Assembly: GCF_008704395.1 (NCBI RefSeq)
Contig: NZ_CP023695.1
Coordinates: 6,448,001-6,512,000 of the forward strand
DNA length: 64,000 bases
Direction: 5' to 3'
Source of the DNA: Streptomyces alboniger
GTDB lineage: Bacteria > Actinomycetota > Actinomycetes > Streptomycetales > Streptomycetaceae
Made by a program: the position numbers and the translations under genes. Below, one piece after another: positions 33,443 to 41,046 of this stretch (within the stretch, counting starts at the first letter, position 1; each line of letters opens with the position of its first letter). A model generated the notes under the pieces. The model saw nothing but the letters and a program-made list of their open reading frames with translations. It did no database searches and was not told the DNA's origin.

Positions 33443-34207
33443 CTAGGCCAGTGCGGGAATCCGCGCCAGAGGAGCAACAGAGCAGGTGTCCGGCGCGTAC
33501 GTCTCGTCGTAGCGCCGCACCAACAGCCGCGCCACCGCCGGTGCCGGGCCGAGGACGTCGGCCAGTACGTCGGCCCCGGCGGCGCCCCGCGCGATGCGGT
33601 CCGGCAGGAAGCCGGGCGCGAGGACGTAGGGGGCGACCGCCACCTGACGTACCCCGGGCACGGCACGCAGTGCGCGCACGGCGTCCTCCGTGCGCGGCAG
33701 AGATGCGGAGGCGAACGCAGGCCGCACGGCACACCAACCGGTGAGCCGCCACTCCCGCGCGATTTCAGCGATCACTGCGATCGCCTCCGGGTCCGATGAC
33801 CCCGCCGAGGCCAGCACGACCCCGGTCGAGGACCTGTCGGCGGGGTCGAGCCCCGCCTCGTACAACCGCTGCTCCAGGGCGTGCAGGAGGAGAGGCGACG
33901 GGCCGAGGACCGGCGCCCGGCGGATGCGCAGGGCCGCGGGGGCCTCGCGCAGCACAGCGGGGATGTCCGCCTTGGCGTGGAACGCGCGCGTCAGCAGCAG
34001 GGGCAGCGCCACGACGTCCCGTACGCCTTCGGCCGCGAGCCTCTCCAGCACGGCCGGCACGGAAGGCGCGTCGAAGTCCAGGAAGCCGACCTCCACCCGC
34101 AGTCCCGGGCGCAGCGACCGCACCCGGCGCACCAGCGCGCGCACGGTCGCGGCGTGCCGCGGGTCGCGGCTGCCGTGGGCGATGACGAGGAGCACGGGTC
34201 GGTACAC
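33443..34207 (-). CDS. Sirohydrochlorin chelatase (CbiX/SirB-like)
   Basis: A 254-residue class II chelatase with two half-domains. The first has the metal-binding LLVIAHGSRDPRH motif; the second repeats the fold (VVLASAGSSDPEA). It probably inserts Fe2+ into sirohydrochlorin to make siroheme, the cofactor of the sulfite reductase encoded at the start of this operon. A cobalt chelatase role is possible but less likely from context. The GTG start lies 6 bases after the ABC permease stop. Confidence 0.88.
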   Translation of the reverse strand: MYRPVLLVIAHGSRDPRHAATVRALVRRVRSLRPGLRVEVGFLDFDAPSVPAVLERLAAEGVRDVVALPLLLTRAFHAKADIPAVLREAPAALRIRRAPVLGPSPLLLHALEQRLYEAGLDPADRSSTGVVLASAGSSDPEAIAVIAEIAREWRLTGWCAVRPAFASASLPRTEDAVRALRAVPGVRQVAVAPYVLAPGFLPDRIARGAAGADVLADVLGPAPAVARLLVRRYDETYAPDTCSVAPLARIPALA

Positions 34208-34213
34208 GGCGCG

Positions 34214-35110
34214 TCAGCTCTTCACGAGGAGACCGCGGCCGCGCAGCACGCGCCGCTCCAACGGGCTGAAGATGAGCAAATCGATGGCGATGCCGACGAT
34301 GAGGATGAGGAAGATGGCCAGGAAGATCATGGGCATGGAGCTGGCGTTGCGGCCGTTCTCCAGGAGCTGGCCGAGGCCCACGCCCAGCTCCGGCGAGGAC
34401 GCGATGATCTCGGCGGCCATCAGGGACCGCCAGGAGAACGCCCAGCCCTGCTTGAGCCCCGCGAGATAGCCGGGCAGCGCCGCCGGGAGCACGATGTGCC
34501 AGGTGTGCCTGAGGCCCGTCGCGCCGAGCGTGCGGCCCGCGCGCAGGAACAGCGGCGGCACCTGGTCGACGCCCGACACCAGGCCGTTTGCGATGGAGGG
34601 CACGGCGCCGAGCAGGATCACCGCGTACATCATCTTGTTCTCGAGGCCCAGCCAGAGCACGGCCGGCGGCACCCACGCCACCGAGGGCAGCGACTGGAGT
34701 CCGGAGAGGATCGGGCCGATCGCGGCCCTGATGAACCGCACCCGGGCGACGATCAGGCCGAGCGGCGTACCGATCGCGAGGGCGAACACGAAGCCGAGCA
34801 GCCCGCGCGAGACGGACGTCCAGATGAAGTCCAGGAGCGTGCCCTGAAGCCAGGCCTCGCGTACCTCGTCCCACACCGCGGACGGCGACGGCAGTTTGCT
34901 CGGGTCGTCGACCATCTTGAAGGAGACCAGCGCCTGCCAGACCACCAGGACGAGCAGCACCGCGGTCAGCGGCGGCAGCACCTTCTGCACCAGGACCTGG
35001 CGCACCGGCGTGGGGGCGGGCCCGGCGGTCGTCTCCAGCGCGTCGAGCCCCGCCTCCAGACCGGCGAGATCCTGACCGTCCCCGGCCTCCTTCGTCTCAG
35101 TGCTGGCCAT
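34214..35110 (-). CDS. ssuC: Sulfonate/nitrate-type ABC transporter permease
   Basis: A 298-residue inner-membrane permease of the SsuC/TauC/NrtB family with about six helices. The family motif includes GLQSLPSVAWVPPAVLWLG and the ATPase-contact loop RAGRTLGATGLRHTWHIVLP. The ATG at 35110 overlaps the ATPase gene's end by 14 bases, so translation is coupled. Location in a sulfur operon favours sulfonates or sulfate esters as substrate. The ssu symbol is given by family and context, not by known specificity. Confidence 0.88.
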   Translation of the reverse strand: MASTETKEAGDGQDLAGLEAGLDALETTAGPAPTPVRQVLVQKVLPPLTAVLLVLVVWQALVSFKMVDDPSKLPSPSAVWDEVREAWLQGTLLDFIWTSVSRGLLGFVFALAIGTPLGLIVARVRFIRAAIGPILSGLQSLPSVAWVPPAVLWLGLENKMMYAVILLGAVPSIANGLVSGVDQVPPLFLRAGRTLGATGLRHTWHIVLPAALPGYLAGLKQGWAFSWRSLMAAEIIASSPELGVGLGQLLENGRNASSMPMIFLAIFLILIVGIAIDLLIFSPLERRVLRGRGLLVKS

Positions 35111-35888
35111 GGCGGCGGATCTCCCCACGCAGTTGTTCGGTGATCTCGACGGACAGTTCCGCCACGGCGGAGTCCTCGATGCGGCGCGGGTGCTCGATGT
35201 CGACCCGCCACTCGTGCGCCACCCGGCCGGGACGCGACGAGAGGAGCACGACGCGCTGGGCGAGGCGCACGGCCTCGCGGACGTTGTGCGTGACGAAGAG
35301 GACGGAAACGTCTCTCTCGCGCCAGATGCGGGTCAGCTCGTCGTGCAGCACGTCGCGCGTGATCGCGTCGAGCGCCGCGAACGGCTCGTCCATCAGCAGG
35401 AGCCTGCTGTCCTGCGCGAGCGCGCGGGCCAGCGCCACGCGCTGACGCATGCCGCCGGACAGCTCGTGCACACGCTTGCCGTAGGCGCCGTGCAGCCGGA
35501 CGAGTTCGAGCAGCTCCTCGGCCCTCGGGCGGCGCTCCGCCTTCGGCACGTCGCGCAGCTTCAGGGCGAGTTCGATGTTCTTGCCCGCGGTCAGCCACGG
35601 GAAGAGCGCGTGCTCCTGGAACATCAGGGCCGGGCGGCCGTCCGTCGCGATGGCGCCGGCCGAGGGCTTGTCGAGTCCGGCCACCAGATTGAGCAGCGTC
35701 GACTTTCCGCAGCCCGACGCTCCGAGGAGGGTGACGAACTCGCCCGGCGCGACATCGAGCGTGATGTCGTCGAGGACGAGCTGGGACCCGGCGGGACCGG
35801 CGAAGGACTTCGATACGTGCTCGATCCGGGCGGCGTGCGTTGTCGCGGTGCGGATGTCCTCCGCGGCCTCGGCGAGAGTGGTCGCCAT
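35097..35888 (-). CDS. ssuB: Sulfonate-type ABC transporter ATPase
   Basis: A 263-residue cytoplasmic ATPase. Walker A is GASGCGKST, the signature is LSGGMRQR, Walker B is LLLMDEPF and the switch His is in FVTHNVREA. It energises the adjacent permease. The start is decided by the ribosome site: AGGAGG lies 8 bases before the ATG at 35888, whereas the GTG at 35897 lies inside that site. Confidence 0.92.
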   Translation of the reverse strand: MATTLAEAAEDIRTATTHAARIEHVSKSFAGPAGSQLVLDDITLDVAPGEFVTLLGASGCGKSTLLNLVAGLDKPSAGAIATDGRPALMFQEHALFPWLTAGKNIELALKLRDVPKAERRPRAEELLELVRLHGAYGKRVHELSGGMRQRVALARALAQDSRLLLMDEPFAALDAITRDVLHDELTRIWRERDVSVLFVTHNVREAVRLAQRVVLLSSRPGRVAHEWRVDIEHPRRIEDSAVAELSVEITEQLRGEIRRHGQH

Positions 35889-35924
35889 GGTCGTCACCTC
35901 CTGGGAACTGGTCTTCTTCCGGGC

Positions 35925-37028
35925 TTACTTGACGCCGAGACCGGCGTCGCCGACCGGGGACCCGCCCTCGGCCTTGAGGACCTTGTTCAGCGGGCCGAGG
36001 TCGTAGATGCCCTGGAGATCGGGCTCCTCCAGGAGGCCGGCCTTGACCGCGTGGTCCGCCTCCGCTTCGAGGGTGGCGGCCAGCGGGTCGTTGGTCGTCC
36101 GGATCGACTTCCACGCCGGGTCGAGCACCTCGGCGGGCAGCGCCTTGCCGGAGTCCGCCTTGAGCTGGGCGTTAGCGGCGGCCTTCGCCTTGTCCGGGTT
36201 CTTCTCGATCCAGGCGTTGGTCCTCACGGAGCCGCGCAGGACGGCCTCGACGACCTTCGGGTGCTCCTTCAGGAAGCTCTGCTTCACGATGATGTTCGTG
36301 ATCACGAACTTCTTGTCCGGCCACAGGTCGGCCTCGTCGAGGAGGACCTTGCCGCCCTCGGCGACCAGCTTGGACGCGGTCGGCTCGGGCACCCAGGCGC
36401 CGTCGATGGAACCGGACTTGTAGGCGTCCGGAGTGATCTTGTTGTCGGTGCGGACCACCGACACGTCGCCCTTGCCGCTCTGCGCGTCGACGTCCCAGCC
36501 CTGCTCGGCGATCCAGTTGAGGAAGGCGACGTCCTGGGTGTTGCCCAGCTGCGGCGTCGCGATCTTCTTGCCCTTGACGTCGTCCAGCGACTTGATCTTC
36601 TTGGGGTCCACCACGAGCTTCACGCCGCCGGAGGCCGAGCCGCCGATGATGCGCAGGTTCTTGCCCTGGGACTTGGTGTAGCCGTTGATGGCGGGGGACG
36701 GGCCGATCCAGCCGATGTCGATCGAGCCCGCGTTCAGTGCCTCGATCTCCGAGGGTCCCGCGTTGAACTGCGAGTACTTCGCCTCCGTGCCGCCCAGTTC
36801 CTTCTGGAACAGCCCCTCGCGGTTGCCGACGAGGGCGGTGGCGTGGGTCAGGTTCGGGAAGTAGCCGATCCGCACGCTGTCCAGGCCGTCGATCTTCTTC
36901 GCGCCCGTGGCGACCTTGGACTTGCCGTCCTGGTCCGTCGCCTGGGAGCCGTAGCCGCAGGCACCGAGCGCCAGGGCCAGCAGGGGCAGGGCCGCCAGGG
37001 CGGCGAGTCGAGTACGTGGTGCAGGCAC
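35925..37028 (-). CDS. ssuA: Sulfonate-type ABC transporter substrate-binding lipoprotein
   Basis: A 367-residue binding protein of the SsuA/TauA family. The signal peptide ends LLALALGACG (lipid Cys24). The mature protein has the family opening VRIGYFPNLTHATALVG and the ligand-pocket segments DIGWIGPSPAINGY and GAWVPEPTASKLV. The start is GTG. The gene lies within the sulfur operon, 245 bases after cysN, and is followed by its ATPase and permease. It probably captures aliphatic sulfonates or sulfate esters outside the cell. Confidence 0.9.
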   Translation of the reverse strand: MPAPRTRLAALAALPLLALALGACGYGSQATDQDGKSKVATGAKKIDGLDSVRIGYFPNLTHATALVGNREGLFQKELGGTEAKYSQFNAGPSEIEALNAGSIDIGWIGPSPAINGYTKSQGKNLRIIGGSASGGVKLVVDPKKIKSLDDVKGKKIATPQLGNTQDVAFLNWIAEQGWDVDAQSGKGDVSVVRTDNKITPDAYKSGSIDGAWVPEPTASKLVAEGGKVLLDEADLWPDKKFVITNIIVKQSFLKEHPKVVEAVLRGSVRTNAWIEKNPDKAKAAANAQLKADSGKALPAEVLDPAWKSIRTTNDPLAATLEAEADHAVKAGLLEEPDLQGIYDLGPLNKVLKAEGGSPVGDAGLGVK

Positions 37029-37167
37029 GGGAGGTGGCCTCTCGTCGGCCCGGGCGCACGCCGTCAGGTCGTGGCCGGGAGGTCAGCAGGTCTTCGTCTT
37101 CGCGTACGTCGTACGGGTGCGCCCCGCAGGACGGGGCGGCGGTGGGCGCGCAGGCGGTGCGCGTACG

Positions 37168-37272
37168 TCATCGCGCACATCGCGCGACGCCGCCCTGCCC
37201 GCTGCCGAGGGCGCCGCTGCCGATGCGGCCGCCCTCCTTCGCGAAGGTCGAGAACACGTCGAGTCGGGGCAT
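37168..37272 (-). CDS. Possible 34-codon small protein between cysN and ssuA
   Basis: An ATG one base after the cysN stop (TGACATG) opens a 34-codon frame (MPRLDVFSTFAKEGGRIGSG and onward). GC-rich third positions continue until near its end, which is coding-like. A second short frame starts within its stop (ATGA at 37171) and has poorer codon bias. No family is recognised. It could be a real translationally coupled peptide or the relic of a lost gene. The rest of 37029-37167 shows nothing definite apart from the ssuA ribosome site region. Confidence 0.35.
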   Translation of the reverse strand: MPRLDVFSTFAKEGGRIGSGALGSGQGGVARCAR

Positions 37273-37273
37273 G

Positions 37274-38626
37274 TCAGAAGTCCCAGCCCTCGTCGTCCGG
37301 GGCCAAAGCGGCCTCTTCGGCGGCGGTGGCGAACGCCTCGCCCGCCATGCCGGCCGCCAGCGTCGTGCCGTCGGCCGGGTCGATCAGCAGGAACGACCCG
37401 GTGCGCCGCGAGTCCGCGTACGAGTCGAGCGCGAGGGGCTCGGCGGTACGGACCTTCACGCGCCCGATGTCGTTGGCGACGAGCCGGCCGGGCTCCGGGT
37501 GCTGGGACAGGTCGTCGAGGGTCAGCCGCGAGGGGATCTCCTTGACGATCGCCTTGACCGTGCGGGTGGTGTGCTTGAGCAGCACCCGCTGGCCGACGTT
37601 CAGCGGCGTGTCCGCCACATGGCAGACCGTCGCCTCGATGTCCTGCGTGGTCGGCGGGGTGTCACCGCTCGGCACGATCAGGTCGCCGCGCGAGATGTCG
37701 ATGTCGTCCTCCAGGAGCAGCGTGATGGACTGCGGCGTCCACGCCACGTCCACCGCCTTGCCCAGCAGGTCGATCCCGGTGATCTTCGAGGTGCGGCCCG
37801 AGGGCAGGACGGTCACCGACTCGCCCACGCGGAAGGTGCCGGCGGCGATCTGGCCCGCGTAGCCGCGGTAGTCGGGGTGCTCGGCGGTCTGCGGGCGGAT
37901 CACGTACTGCACGGGAAGGCGGGCGTGGCAGGAGGTCAGGTCGTGGCTGACCGGGACCGTCTCCAGGTGTTCCAGGACGGTGGGGCCGCCGTACCAGTCC
38001 ATGTTCGACGACGGCTCGACGACATTGTCGCCGGCCAGCGCGGAGATGGGGATGGCGGTGATCTCCGGGACGCCCAACTCGCGGGCGTACGCGGTGAATT
38101 CCTCGGCTATCTCCGCGAAGACCCGCTCCTCGTACGCGACGAGGTCCATCTTGTTGACTGCCAGGACGACGTGCGGGACGCGCAGCAGGGCGGCGACCGC
38201 GGCGTGGCGGCGGGTCTGCTCGATGACGCCGTTGCGGGCGTCGACCAGGACCACGGCCAGATCGGCCGTGGACGCGCCGGTGACCATGTTCCGCGTGTAC
38301 TGCACGTGGCCGGGAGTGTCGGCGAGGATGAACCGGCGCCGGGCGGTGGCGAAGTAGCGGTAGGCCACGTCGATGGTGATGCCCTGCTCGCGCTCGGCAC
38401 GCAGGCCGTCGGTGAGCAGTGCCAGGTCGGGGGCGTCGGCGCCGCGGCTCGCCGATACGCGCTCCACGGCCTCCAGCTGGTCGCTCAGGACCGACTTGGA
38501 GTCGTGCAGGAGGCGGCCCACCAGGGTGGACTTGCCGTCGTCGACGGATCCGGCGGTGGCGAACCGCAGCAGGGTGGTGGCCGACAGGTCGGCCAACTGC
38601 TCGGTGGTGGCGGTGGTGTTGCTCAT
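37274..38626 (-). CDS. cysN: Sulfate adenylyltransferase subunit 1 (GTPase)
   Basis: A 450-residue EF-Tu-like GTPase that drives ATP sulfurylase (APS synthesis) with CysD. G-motifs are GSVDDGKST, DTPGH and NKMD, with the CysN feature RAEREQGITIDVAYRYF. No APS-kinase domain is fused; that activity is the separate cysC. It starts 2 bases after the cysD stop in the operon order cysH-cysC-cysD-cysN. Confidence 0.95.
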   Translation of the reverse strand: MSNTTATTEQLADLSATTLLRFATAGSVDDGKSTLVGRLLHDSKSVLSDQLEAVERVSASRGADAPDLALLTDGLRAEREQGITIDVAYRYFATARRRFILADTPGHVQYTRNMVTGASTADLAVVLVDARNGVIEQTRRHAAVAALLRVPHVVLAVNKMDLVAYEERVFAEIAEEFTAYARELGVPEITAIPISALAGDNVVEPSSNMDWYGGPTVLEHLETVPVSHDLTSCHARLPVQYVIRPQTAEHPDYRGYAGQIAAGTFRVGESVTVLPSGRTSKITGIDLLGKAVDVAWTPQSITLLLEDDIDISRGDLIVPSGDTPPTTQDIEATVCHVADTPLNVGQRVLLKHTTRTVKAIVKEIPSRLTLDDLSQHPEPGRLVANDIGRVKVRTAEPLALDSYADSRRTGSFLLIDPADGTTLAAGMAGEAFATAAEEAALAPDDEGWDF

Positions 38627-38628
38627 GG

Positions 38629-39567
38629 TTAGAAGTACCCCTCGCGCTTGCGGTCTTCCATCGCGGCCTCGGAGAGCTTGTCGTCCGCCCGCGTCGCCCC
38701 GCGCTCGGTCAGCCGGGACGCGGCGATCTCGGCGATGACGGCGTCCAGCGTCGTCGCGTCCGAGTCGACGGCGCCGGTGCAGGACATGTCACCGACCGTG
38801 CGGTAGCGGATCAGGCGGGTCTCGACCCGCTCGTCGTCCTTGGGGCCGCCCCACTCGCCCGCGGTCAGCCACATCCCCGAGCGCTTGAACACCTCCCGCT
38901 CGTGCGCGAAGTAGATCTGCGGCAGCTCGATGTCCTCGCGGGCGATGTACTGCCACACGTCCAGCTCGGTCCAGTTGGACAGCGGGAAGACCCGGACGTG
39001 CTCGCCCGGCGCGTGCCGGCCGTTGTAGAGCTGCCACAGCTCGGGCCGCTGGCGGCGCGGATCCCACTGCGAGAACTCGTCGCGCAGGCTGAACACCCGC
39101 TCCTTGGCGCGCGCCTTCTCCTCGTCGCGGCGCCCGCCGCCGAAGACCGCGTCGAACCTCTCGCTCTGGATCTTCTCGGTGAGCGGCACGGTCTGGAGCG
39201 GGTTGCGCGTCCCGTCGGGGCGCTCGCGCAGTTTCCCGGCGTCGATGTACTCCTGCACCGAGGCCACGTGCAGCCGCAGTCCGTGCTCGGCCACCGCCCG
39301 GTCGCGGTACTCGATGACCTCGGGGAAGTTGTGCCCCGTGTCGACGTGCAGCAGGGAGAAGGGGACCGCGGCGGGGGCGAACGCCTTCAGTGCCAGATGC
39401 AGCATGACGATGGAGTCCTTGCCGCCGGAGAAGAGGATCACCGGCCGCTCGAACTCGCCCGCCACCTCGCGGAAGATGTGCACCGCCTCGGACTCCAGGG
39501 CGTCCAGATGGCTGAGCGCGTACGGGCTGTCGGTGCCCTCGCCGGTCACAGCGGCAACGGTGGTCAT
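38629..39567 (-). CDS. cysD: Sulfate adenylyltransferase subunit 2
   Basis: A 312-residue ATP pyrophosphatase-type catalytic subunit that adenylylates sulfate. The PP-loop is ILFSGGKDSIVML. Other family landmarks are HVDTGHNFPEVIEYRD, FGGGRRDEEKARAKER and the C-terminal DRKREGYF. It overlaps the cysC stop by 4 bases (ATGA) and precedes cysN by 2 bases. Confidence 0.96.
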   Translation of the reverse strand: MTTVAAVTGEGTDSPYALSHLDALESEAVHIFREVAGEFERPVILFSGGKDSIVMLHLALKAFAPAAVPFSLLHVDTGHNFPEVIEYRDRAVAEHGLRLHVASVQEYIDAGKLRERPDGTRNPLQTVPLTEKIQSERFDAVFGGGRRDEEKARAKERVFSLRDEFSQWDPRRQRPELWQLYNGRHAPGEHVRVFPLSNWTELDVWQYIAREDIELPQIYFAHEREVFKRSGMWLTAGEWGGPKDDERVETRLIRYRTVGDMSCTGAVDSDATTLDAVIAEIAASRLTERGATRADDKLSEAAMEDRKREGYF

Positions 39568-40097
39568 GCCAGGCCCCTTTCGGTGAGCAGCGCGTGCAGG
39601 GCCGCGGCGGACTCCCGCACCGTCTGGTCCTGCGACTCGATGCGCAGATCGGGCGACTCCGGCTCCTCGTACGGGTCGTCGACCCCGGTGAGCCCGGATA
39701 TCTCGCCGGCCGCCTGCTTGGCGTACAGGCCCTTGACATCACGTACGGAGCAGACCTCGACCGGCGTGGCGACATGCACCTCCACATATCCGGTACCGGC
39801 CGCCTGGTGGCGCGCTCGCACCGCCTCACGGCTGTCCGCGAACGGCGCGATCACCGGCACAAGAACCAACACGCCATTACGGGCGAGGAGTTCGGACACG
39901 AAACCGATGCGCTGCACATTAGTGTGCCGGTCCGCACGGCTGAAGCCGAGGCCCGCGGAGAGGAAATCGCGGATCTCGTCCCCGTCGAGCACCTCGACCC
40001 GGCGGCCCTCCGCACGCAGGCGGCCCGCCAGTTCGTACGCGATGGTCGTCTTGCCGGCGCTCGGCAGGCCGGTGAGCCAGACGGTGGCTCCGCTCAC
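39564..40097 (-). CDS. cysC: Adenylylsulfate (APS) kinase
   Basis: A 177-residue P-loop kinase that phosphorylates APS to PAPS. It has the P-loop GLPSAGKTT, the DGDEIRDFLSAGLGFSRADR block and VPVIAPFADSRE. The GTG at 40097 has CAGGAG at about 6 bases and gives the usual start SGATVWLTGLP. An alternative ATG at 40163 overlaps the cysH stop (ATGA) and would add 22 glutamine/arginine-rich residues; coupling makes this possible. Confidence 0.92.
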   Translation of the reverse strand: MSGATVWLTGLPSAGKTTIAYELAGRLRAEGRRVEVLDGDEIRDFLSAGLGFSRADRHTNVQRIGFVSELLARNGVLVLVPVIAPFADSREAVRARHQAAGTGYVEVHVATPVEVCSVRDVKGLYAKQAAGEISGLTGVDDPYEEPESPDLRIESQDQTVRESAAALHALLTERGLA

Positions 40098-40159
40098 GTG
40101 GTTCTCCTGACTTTCTCGCTGTGCACGCTCTTGCCGTGCGCTCTCTCGCTGTGCCGCGG

Positions 40160-40870
40160 TCATCCGTGGATCCCGCACTCGGTCTTGGCGTTCCCGGCCC
40201 AGCGGCCGGCCCGCGCGTCCTCACCCTCCACCAGGCGGCGGGTGCAGGGAGCGCAGCCGACCGAGCCGTAACCGTCCATCAGCAGAGGGTTGGTGAGGAC
40301 GCCGTGCTCGGCGACGTACGCGTCGACGTCGTCCTGCGTCCAGCGGGCGATCGGCGAGATCTTGACCTTCCGCCGCTTCTCGTCCCAGCCGACGACCGGG
40401 GTGTTCGCCCGGGTCGGCGACTCGTCACGGCGCAGGCCCGTGGCCCAGGCCGCGTACGACGTCAGGCCTTCCTCGAGGGGCTTGACCTTGCGCAGCTTGC
40501 AGCACAGGTCCGGGTCGCGGTCGTGCAGCCGGGGCCCGTACTCGGCGTCCTGCTCGGCCACCGACTGACGTGGCGTCAGGGTGATGACGTTGACGTCCAT
40601 CACGGCCTCGACGGCGTCGCGGGTGCCGATGGTCTCCGGGAAGTGGTAGCCCGTGTCGAGGAAGACGACGTCCACGCCGGGTGCGGCTCGCGAGGCGAGG
40701 TGGGCGACGACCGCGTCCTCCATCGAGGAGGTCACGCAGAACTCCCCGCCGAAGGTGGCGGCCGCCCACTGGAGGATCTCCAGCGCGGACGCGTCCTCCA
40801 GGTCGCGCCCGGCCTGTTCGGCGATCGCCTTCAACTCGACGTCGGTACGCGCCGTGTGAGTGGTCGTCAT
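40160..40870 (-). CDS. cysH: APS/PAPS reductase with iron-sulfur cysteines
   Basis: A 236-residue assimilatory reductase that makes sulfite from activated sulfate. It has the PP-loop-derived CVTSSMEDAVVAHL and the substrate site VDVVFLDTGYHFPET. Catalytic Cys232 lies in the C-terminal ECGIHG. The four [4Fe-4S] cysteines are present (C123, C124 in DLCCKLRKVKPL; C206, C209 in GCAPCTRR), which by family knowledge indicates APS rather than PAPS preference. The ATG at 40870 overlaps the zinc-ribbon gene stop by 4 bases. Confidence 0.94.
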   Translation of the reverse strand: MTTTHTARTDVELKAIAEQAGRDLEDASALEILQWAAATFGGEFCVTSSMEDAVVAHLASRAAPGVDVVFLDTGYHFPETIGTRDAVEAVMDVNVITLTPRQSVAEQDAEYGPRLHDRDPDLCCKLRKVKPLEEGLTSYAAWATGLRRDESPTRANTPVVGWDEKRRKVKISPIARWTQDDVDAYVAEHGVLTNPLLMDGYGSVGCAPCTRRLVEGEDARAGRWAGNAKTECGIHG

Positions 40871-41046
40871 GTGCGATCGCCTCCGCCGTCGGTGTGCTGA
40901 ACTCCCCGGGCGAGCAGCCCGAGGAACTTCAACTGGAAGGCTCGGTTGCACGCCGCGCATTCCCAGGCACCGTGACCGGTCTCGTTCGGGCGCAGGTCCT
41001 CGTCGCCGCAGTAGGGGCAGTGGAAGGGGGCGGCTCGCTCGCTCAC
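40867..41046 (-). CDS. Small zinc-ribbon protein of the sulfur operon
   Basis: A 59-residue protein with two CxxC knuckles (FHCPYCGDEDLRP and WECAACNRAFQLKF), the pattern of a zinc ribbon or rubredoxin-like site. Its GTG overlaps the sulfite reductase stop (GTGA) and its stop overlaps the cysH ATG (ATGA), so it is tightly coupled between two redox enzymes. I recall a similar small gene between these two in other Streptomyces. No function is established; a redox-chaperone or sulfur-handling role is inference from context only. Confidence 0.85.
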   Translation of the reverse strand: MSERAAPFHCPYCGDEDLRPNETGHGAWECAACNRAFQLKFLGLLARGVQHTDGGGDRT

